Below, one piece after another: positions 57,901 through 64,000 of a stretch of DNA of 64,000 nt. A program made the translations under genes and the position numbers. Origin of the DNA: Neostapfia colusana (lineage: Eukaryota > Streptophyta > Magnoliopsida > Poales > Poaceae); the NCBI GenBank assembly GCA_030760725.1, contig JASWHV010000013.1, forward strand, positions 37,048,699 to 37,112,698, in the 5' to 3' direction. Position 1 is the first letter of the stretch. Each line of letters starts with the position of its first letter. The notes beneath the pieces were generated by a model. The model ran no database searches. It had not been told where the DNA came from and worked only from the letters and a program-made list of their open reading frames with translations.

Positions 57901-59016
57901 CACTTTAGTAATGAAATTGAGACTAGGCAGGGGCTAGGGCGCAGCAAGAGAGAGTCTTGTGGGCGCAGCCCTGCCCGTGTCGATTGAGGACCGATCCGTG
58001 TGCGGCCCTGCTGAACAAGTATTGAACGTACCGAAGGCATATCGGATATATGGGCCCCGATAAACCGATGTAGCCTAAACCTCCGGGCGTCGAGGCATAG
58101 CACACCGATTTATAGGTGTAGGTTGAGGGCAGCAAGGTGGAAATCTGCCAACGGGCATAGAGAGATGCTCCGTGTGGGGAACCTCCTGCTCGTTTCGGTG
58201 CGACCGGTTCGACGTTTGGGCTGTTGGGTGAAAGGTTGTCCCGTACGACATCGAGTGAGCGTGCTGTGCAGCTCCACGGGTGGGCGTACGTGACGTGCTC
58301 TTTTGGTTTTCCCTGCAGGTGTATATCGAGTCGATTCGCCGTCCCTCGCGGTGACGAGTACCGCTTGTTCACTGCGTCGTAACGTAGACTAATGGATGAG
58401 ATATGTTGATTCAATGATGCTGATTGACATAATTGTATTGCGACATGTGTGCCACCAAATACTGCTTACTAAATTTCTGATTTCATGAACTGTTAACTTG
58501 TTGCTAAAAGATGAATTAAGGATGAACTTGTAGGCGTGTCGTTTGCTGAAATGCTACTAACCTATGTCTTGGTATACCTCATGTAGAGTTTCATGCTTAG
58601 GTGAGTCGGTTAAGCCTTGCTGAGCCTTCGTGCTCACGGTTGCTGCTTAAGTGTTTTTCAGGTGAGGAGCCACCCACGGACTCGGAGTACGAGTCCACCG
58701 GCGAGGGTTACCCTCCGTCGGGGACCACGGCTGAGTGGGAGCCGTACACGCCGCGCTGAGCTGAGACGTGCAGCTAGTGTGGGTTGCCCTAGGGCTGGGC
58801 AACCGACTTTTGCTAAATAGGCGGGCGTGAGTTGTATAGTGTAGTCTTCCGCTGTGTAATAGAACAATAATTGTAACTGAAGTTTGTACTTGTTTGTACA
58901 GTTTCAGCTGTTTTTCCCATGTAATATATTGTGTTCTTATGACGTGTGCTGTCGGGTGTCGCATCGCGCGGCACCACCCTCTGCGATCCTGGATGAGTGG
59001 ATTCCGGTCCGCCACA
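54957..59016 (+). repeat. Array middle LTR (4060 bp)
   Basis: Starts TGTAAAAGCCC and ends GTCCGCCACA. It is 564 bases longer than the 5' LTR, with a different GC-rich U3 (about 55440-56690). From about 57750 to the end it is nearly identical to the 5' LTR. Candidate exons are at 57559-57636 and 58662-58759. It acts as 3' LTR of D and 5' LTR of D2. Confidence 0.93.
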
Positions 59017-60142
59017 GTATCCGTGTAGAATACGTGTGCGAGAGACCGTTTAGTGCCACACTCGAGACGTATATGCCAGTATGATCCGGTTAGGATTTTC
59101 TTTTGTGAGGAACGTAGTACCGAGATATTGTAGGCATATGCATGAGTATAATGATAACAAAGAATTAAAATCTATAGGTTCAACAGTTAGGACCCTGGTT
59201 GGGTATAAGAATGGGATAGTGATGAGTGTAGTTCCAAAAAGACTGAAAAACAGAGTGCTCTGTTTTGGGCAGCATGTTTGCTGATCTTCAACAGGGCATA
59301 ACTCACAGGTCTTTTAGCCCAGGGAGGTGTGCTATATATTTCTGGAAAGGTATTCAAGTACTCTACAACTTTGTTGTAGACTTCCAGAGCTGAAACTCGC
59401 CTTAAGATGGCTGAAATCCCAGAGGAATGTAAACCGTCCAGAACCAGGGCAGAGTAAAACATCCTCTGAACTGATCTGTTTTTCAAATATAACTCCCAGT
59501 AAAAAAATATAAAATTGTCATATAATACATCCTTAGAAAGAGTAGAAGATGTATGACATTTTTGCAATTCAAAGTTTCTGAAGTTTCAGCACAGAATTTA
59601 GTGGAAATCAGGGTTGGAAACAGCCACTTCCAAGGGAGGTGCTGTTAAAATTCTTCCAGAAATTCTGCTAACTTTGAATTAACATAACTTTTTAATCATA
59701 GCTGATCTGGGGGCAAATGAGTACTCGTTGGAAATATACTGAAGTTAACTTGAACTTTGGTATTCAACTTGAGTCATGAAGATGCACAGAACCAGATCAA
59801 AACTTGGAATAGGTAGAAACTGGTCATTCTGACAAAAGAATGACAGTTGAGCTCATTGGAGAGGGTGTTGTACCCTAAGGGTGGTATGCGTGATGACAAC
59901 GCGATAGTAATGTCTCGTAGTGACCAAACCTAGTTATGTTGAGCTTCCAAAGTGGAGGTTCATCAAGTTGGATTAAACTAGCTTGTGTTTGGTCTGGTAA
60001 TGGTGTAGCTTGTGCAAAGTTATTACACTATCTACTCACGAGATGTATCGCATGTTTTCGTTGTCATTGTGTTTTACACCTATTTCATTTAGACTGCATG
60101 CAAAATGTTGCGGGACTGATGTTTAATGTCGTATGGTTGCAG
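59017..60142 (+). other. D2 leader, 5'-truncated
   Basis: Matches D's leader from 49236 to 50360 with almost equal length. The first 720 bases, including the primer site, are missing, so the junction CCACAG|TATCCGTG joins the LTR end to mid-leader. It ends GTATGGTTGCAG before the ATG. Confidence 0.88.
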
Positions 60143-63100
60143 ATGGTTCGTACTAGGACCACGCACGAGGTTGGTGGCTCTAGCCAAGGTGGAGGCGATG
60201 ACTCCCAGCCACCGGCCTACGACAGCACCCCGCAGCAGCAGCCACCACCGCCGCCTCCGCTTACTCTAGCGGATGTGATCGCGGCATTGGTGGGAGGTCG
60301 TGAGGAGCAGACCGACCTGCTCCGCACGATCGTGCAGAATACGTCCCAGGCGGGAGGACGTCAAGAGCGAGGGCCTCGTGAGCCCCGCGAAGTGTCGTAC
60401 TCGGATTTCATGAGTACGCACCCTCCAGTGTCCACCGAAGCTGAAGAACCACTGGAGGCGGACAACTGGCTGCGGACTATCGAGTCCAAGTTCGGGCTGC
60501 TCCCGTGTACGGAGCGGCAGAAGACACTGTTCGCAGCGCAGCAGCTCCACGGTGCCGCTGGTGCGTGGTGGGCGAATTATGTCGCCTCACGACCGGCTGG
60601 CCATGCCGTGGAATGGCAAGAGTTCCGGAGGCGTTCCGCGCCTATCACATCCCTCCCGGAGTAATGAAGAGAAAGTTCCAAGAATTTTTGGAACTGAAGC
60701 AGGGCGGGAGGAGTGCCCACGACTACTCCCATGCCTTCAACCATCTGGCGCAGTATGCGTCAGACTACATCTCCACGAAGGAGAAGAAGAGGGAGCACTT
60801 CTATCGGGGGTTACATCCCGAAATGAAGACCCACCTCGTACAATGGAACCGCGGCACATTCAACGACCTAGTCAATGCCGCCATCATGCAAGAGGACGCT
60901 CAGCGGGAGTTAGCAGCTGAGCAGAGGAAGCGTAGCGCTCCACCTAGCAGCGGTGGGAGTGGCGCTCCCCAGAAGTACCGTATGGTGTATCGGACACCAT
61001 CCGGGCAGCAGTGGCAACCACCGGCGCGACCGCAATGGTTCGGGGGATATCCCTTTCAGGCACCTCCGTTCCGTCCGCCGATGCCACCACCAAGACAGCA
61101 ACAGCAGACGGTACACCGGGCGTTTCCACCGCCACAACGCGCCCCGGGTTTCCGTCCACCGATCAGCGGGGGACCGCCCCGTTTCACCTGCTTCACGTGT
61201 GGCCAGGCGGGCCACTTTGCGAAGGACTGTCCCCAGGGGCAGCAGAGCAGCGGGCAAGCCCAGTTCCACGGCGGTGCTCGAGGCCGACCTCCGGTGAAGA
61301 AGGTTGGTCAGCGGACTGGGGGTGTCCGCAACCTCGACAGTGAGGACGCCCCAGAGGGAGACAACGTGCTGGCGGGTACGTTTACTCTCAACAATCAAGC
61401 CATCGTCATATTATTTGATTCTGGTGCAACCCACAGCTTTATAAGTGCATCCTATGTGGCTAAACGTCAATTGCAAGTCTTCCCAACCGACTGCACTTAT
61501 ATGATCTGCTCACCGGGAGGGAAGATTTCAGCTAATATGATGATTCCAAAGGCACCTCTGTGCTTGGGTGGGAAACTATATCCCACCACCTTGATAATCC
61601 TTATGGGACAAAAGATTGATGCAATCTTAGGGATGTCATGGCTGCAATACCATGGCGCTGTCCTAGAGACTCGGACACGGACGGTTCACTTAAATTCTCC
61701 ATTTCACCGTCCGCATTCCATGGTGTTAGACACACCAGTCCGGGAAGTTTTAGCAATTAATAATGCTGAAGTTCTCAAGTTAGAAGACATCCCCGTAGTC
61801 CGGGAGTATCCTGACGTGTTCCCGGACGATCTTCCGGGCATGCCACCTGAGCGGGATGTCGAGTTCAAGATTGAGCTCGCACCCAGGACTACGCCCATAT
61901 CACGGAGACCATACAAGATGGCTCCAAATGAGCTGGCGGAACTGAAAGAACAGCTCAATGATCTGTTGAGCAAGGGTTTCATTAGGCCGAGTTCCTCGCC
62001 TTGGGGATGCTCCGCGCTATTCGTGAAGAAAAAGGATGAGACCCTGAGGCTGTGTGTGGATTACCGGCCGCTCAACGCCGTCACCATCAAGAATAAGTAC
62101 CCACTGCCCCGTATTGACATCTTGTTTGATCAACTGGTGGGGGCAAGTGTATTCTCAAAGATGGACCTTCGCTCTGGATATCACCAGATCAAGATCCGGG
62201 CGGAGGATATCCCGAAGACGGCGTTCTCGACGAGATACGGCTTATACGAATATCTCGTCATGTCCTTTGGTCTCACAAATGCTCCAGCCCATTTCATGTA
62301 TCTCATGAACTCGGTGTTCATGCCGGAGCTGGACAAGTTCGTGGTAGTGTTCATCGACGATATCTTGGTTTACTCCAAGACAGAAGCCGAGCATGCCGAA
62401 CACTTACGGATCGTTCTTCAACGATCGCGAGACCACAAGCTCTACGCCAAGTTCAGTAAATGCGAATTTTGGATCAGCCAAGTGCCATTCTTGGGACATA
62501 TCATCTCAGCTGAAGGCATTGCGGTTGACCCAAGCAAAATAGAGCAAGTGCTGAAATGGAAAGCTCCCATTTCAGTCCATGAAGTCAGAAGCTTCCTCGG
62601 GTTAGCGGGATACTACCGGAGGTTCATTCCGAGTTTCTCCAAGCTCGCTAAGCCGATGACAGAGTTGCTGAAGAAAGGGACAAAATATGTTTGGAACACG
62701 GCGTGTGAAGGAGCGTTCCAAACACTGGTGAAGCATCTCACAACAGCCCCGGTATTAGCTCAGCCGGATACAACAAAGCCCTTCGACGTGTATTGTGATG
62801 CGTCCGGTATTGGGCTCGGCTGCGTGTTGATGCAGGAAGGACGTGTGGTCGCTTATGGCTCACGCCAACTTCGGAACCATGAGCAGCACTACCCGACTCA
62901 CGATCTTGAACTTGCTGCCGTGGTGTTGGCGCTGAAAATGTGGAGGCACTATCTCCTGGGGAACTTGGTGCATCTCTACACCGACCACAAGAGCTTGAAA
63001 TACATTTTCACCCAGAAGGAGCTGAACATGAGGCAGAGGAGGTGGTTAGAACTGATCAAAGATTATGAGATTGAGATCCATTACCACCCCGGCAAGGCGA

Positions 63101-64000
63101 ATGTGGTTGCCGACGCGCTGAGTCGGAAATCGCATGTCCATCACCTCACCATTACACCGGTGGAGGAGGAAGAGCCAAGTTTATACTTGGTTCCTTATGG
63201 ATCGCTGTACAACCTTGCCCTCATCCCTACTATTAGGGAGGACATCATTGCAGCTCAGAAAATGGATAAAGGCATGGCACATCTCCGGAGACGGATAGAC
63301 AATGGAGAAATTAAATGTTTCCGGAAAGATGATGAGGGGACGCTGTGGTTCAATGACCGCATAGTCGTACCCCGGGATATGGAGTTGAGGAAAAAGATCC
63401 TCGATGAAGCTCACTTGTCTAAATACTCCATTCATCCGGGCAGCAACAAAATGTACCAAGATTTGAAAAAGAAATTTTGGTGGACACGGATGAAGCGGGA
63501 GGTAGCTAAGTACGTATCCGAGTGCGATACGTGTAGACGAGTGAAAGCTGATCATATGAAGAAATCAGGGCTGCTGCAACCCCTGAAGATCCCGGCATGG
63601 AAATGGGAAGATGTGAGCATGGATTTCATTGTGGGATTACCCCTAACAGCCAACAAGCATGATTCCATATGGGTAATCGTTGATCGGTTAACCAAGACGG
63701 CTCACTTCATTCCGGTGAATACACGTTACAATGCCGGCAAATATGCGGAGCTATACATAGCGAAGATTCTATGCCTATACGGGGTACCCAAGACCATTGT
63801 CTCAGATCGAGGTGCATTATTTGTATCTCGCTTTTGGGAGCAGTTACACGCTGCATTGGGTACTAAGTTGATCAGGAGCTCCGCCTATCACCCTCAGACA
63901 GATGGCCAGACAGAGAGGGTGAATCAAGTTCTGGAAGACATGTTGAGAGCATGTGCCATCCACCATGGTAGGAACTGGGATGATCACCTACCATTGGCGG
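60143..64000 (+). pseudogene. gag-pol: D2 gag-pol, one gag frameshift, continues past the window
   Basis: ATG 60143 opens the same MVRTRTTHEVGGSS start as D. A single-base deletion near 60625 (GAGTTCCGGAGG versus GAGTTCTGGGAGG in D) shifts the frame inside the gag domain; the D frame resumes from about 60664 (MKRKFQEFLELKQGG). I see no stop from there to the window end, which lies in integrase just after the HPQTDGQTERVNQ motif. Zinc knuckle, DSG protease, FIDDILVY and RNase H motifs are intact. Codon 761 of D's stop is CGA here. Confidence 0.92.

Larger units (their letters stand above)
45019..64000 (+). mobile_element. Array D-D2: LTR-internal-LTR-internal chromovirus array
   Basis: 5' LTR 45019-48514, internal D 48515-54956, middle LTR 54957-59016, then a second internal region (D2) 59017 to beyond the window. 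D2 begins 720 bases into the leader, without a primer site. The bases flanking D (GGTGA at 45014-45018, GTATC at 59017-59021) do not match. This is the pattern of unequal recombination between related elements, not two simple insertions. Confidence 0.88.

Noticed and set aside
1..64000. Host genes, tRNA or rRNA genes, CRISPR arrays, DNA transposons
   Set aside because: None seen. The TGGTATCAGAGC strings are primer sites, not tRNA genes. All long frames belong to retroelements. I found no terminal-inverted-repeat element, though a small one inside an LTR could be missed by eye.

Overview
The window is plant repetitive DNA, almost certainly from a grass with a large, transposon-rich genome. 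It is built entirely from Ty3/gypsy LTR retrotransposons. All recognisable pol regions are chromoviruses: order PR-RT-RNase H-integrase with a C-terminal chromodomain, initiator-tRNA-Met-type primer sites, very long LTRs of 3.4-4.9 kb and purine tracts of the type TTTTAAGGGGGG. This is most like the Tekay/Del clade. I see no host gene, tRNA or rRNA gene.

The layout is a nest of insertions. Element A (minus strand) is the oldest host and runs off both ends. Its 3' LTR (1-1532), pol (1591-4670), gag (4656-5634 plus 31241-31739), leader (31740-32016 plus 36920-38587), primer site and part of its 5' LTR (38605-39550) are scattered across the window. Element B (plus, 5635-31240) sits in A's gag with a perfect GCCTC target duplication. 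Element C (plus, 14016-26981) sits in B's integrase. A solo LTR (minus, 32017-36914) sits in A's leader with a perfect ACTCA duplication. Element G (minus, from 39551) is in A's 5' LTR; only its 3' LTR and a collapsed integrase stub are visible. G is cut by a plus-strand array D-D2 (45019-64000) of the form LTR-internal-LTR-internal, with the second primer site deleted.

By-eye LTR comparison (about 2% in B, about 0.8% in C) agrees with the nesting order A > B > C. Coding regions carry isolated stops and frameshifts. C keeps one long open pol but has no gag and no protease active site. D's polyprotein has a single stop, and D2's has a single gag frameshift within the window.

Three things go beyond routine annotation. 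(1) Every LTR family here appears to contain its own small, intron-split, acidic reading frame. It has a conserved phase-1 GC-AG intron (donor AAG|GCAAG), and its peptide is alignable between families C and D with mostly synonymous differences. In B the LTR also has a TATA box, an ATG (3' copy) and a poly(A) signal. (2) Element B has an extra frame upstream of gag (9250-10056) whose N-terminus aligns without gaps to the histone H3 tail around K9. (3) Element C has replaced gag with an unrelated small frame placed directly before pol. The two D LTRs are also mosaic: nearly identical in the 3' third and strongly divergent in the 5' half, which normal reverse transcription cannot produce.
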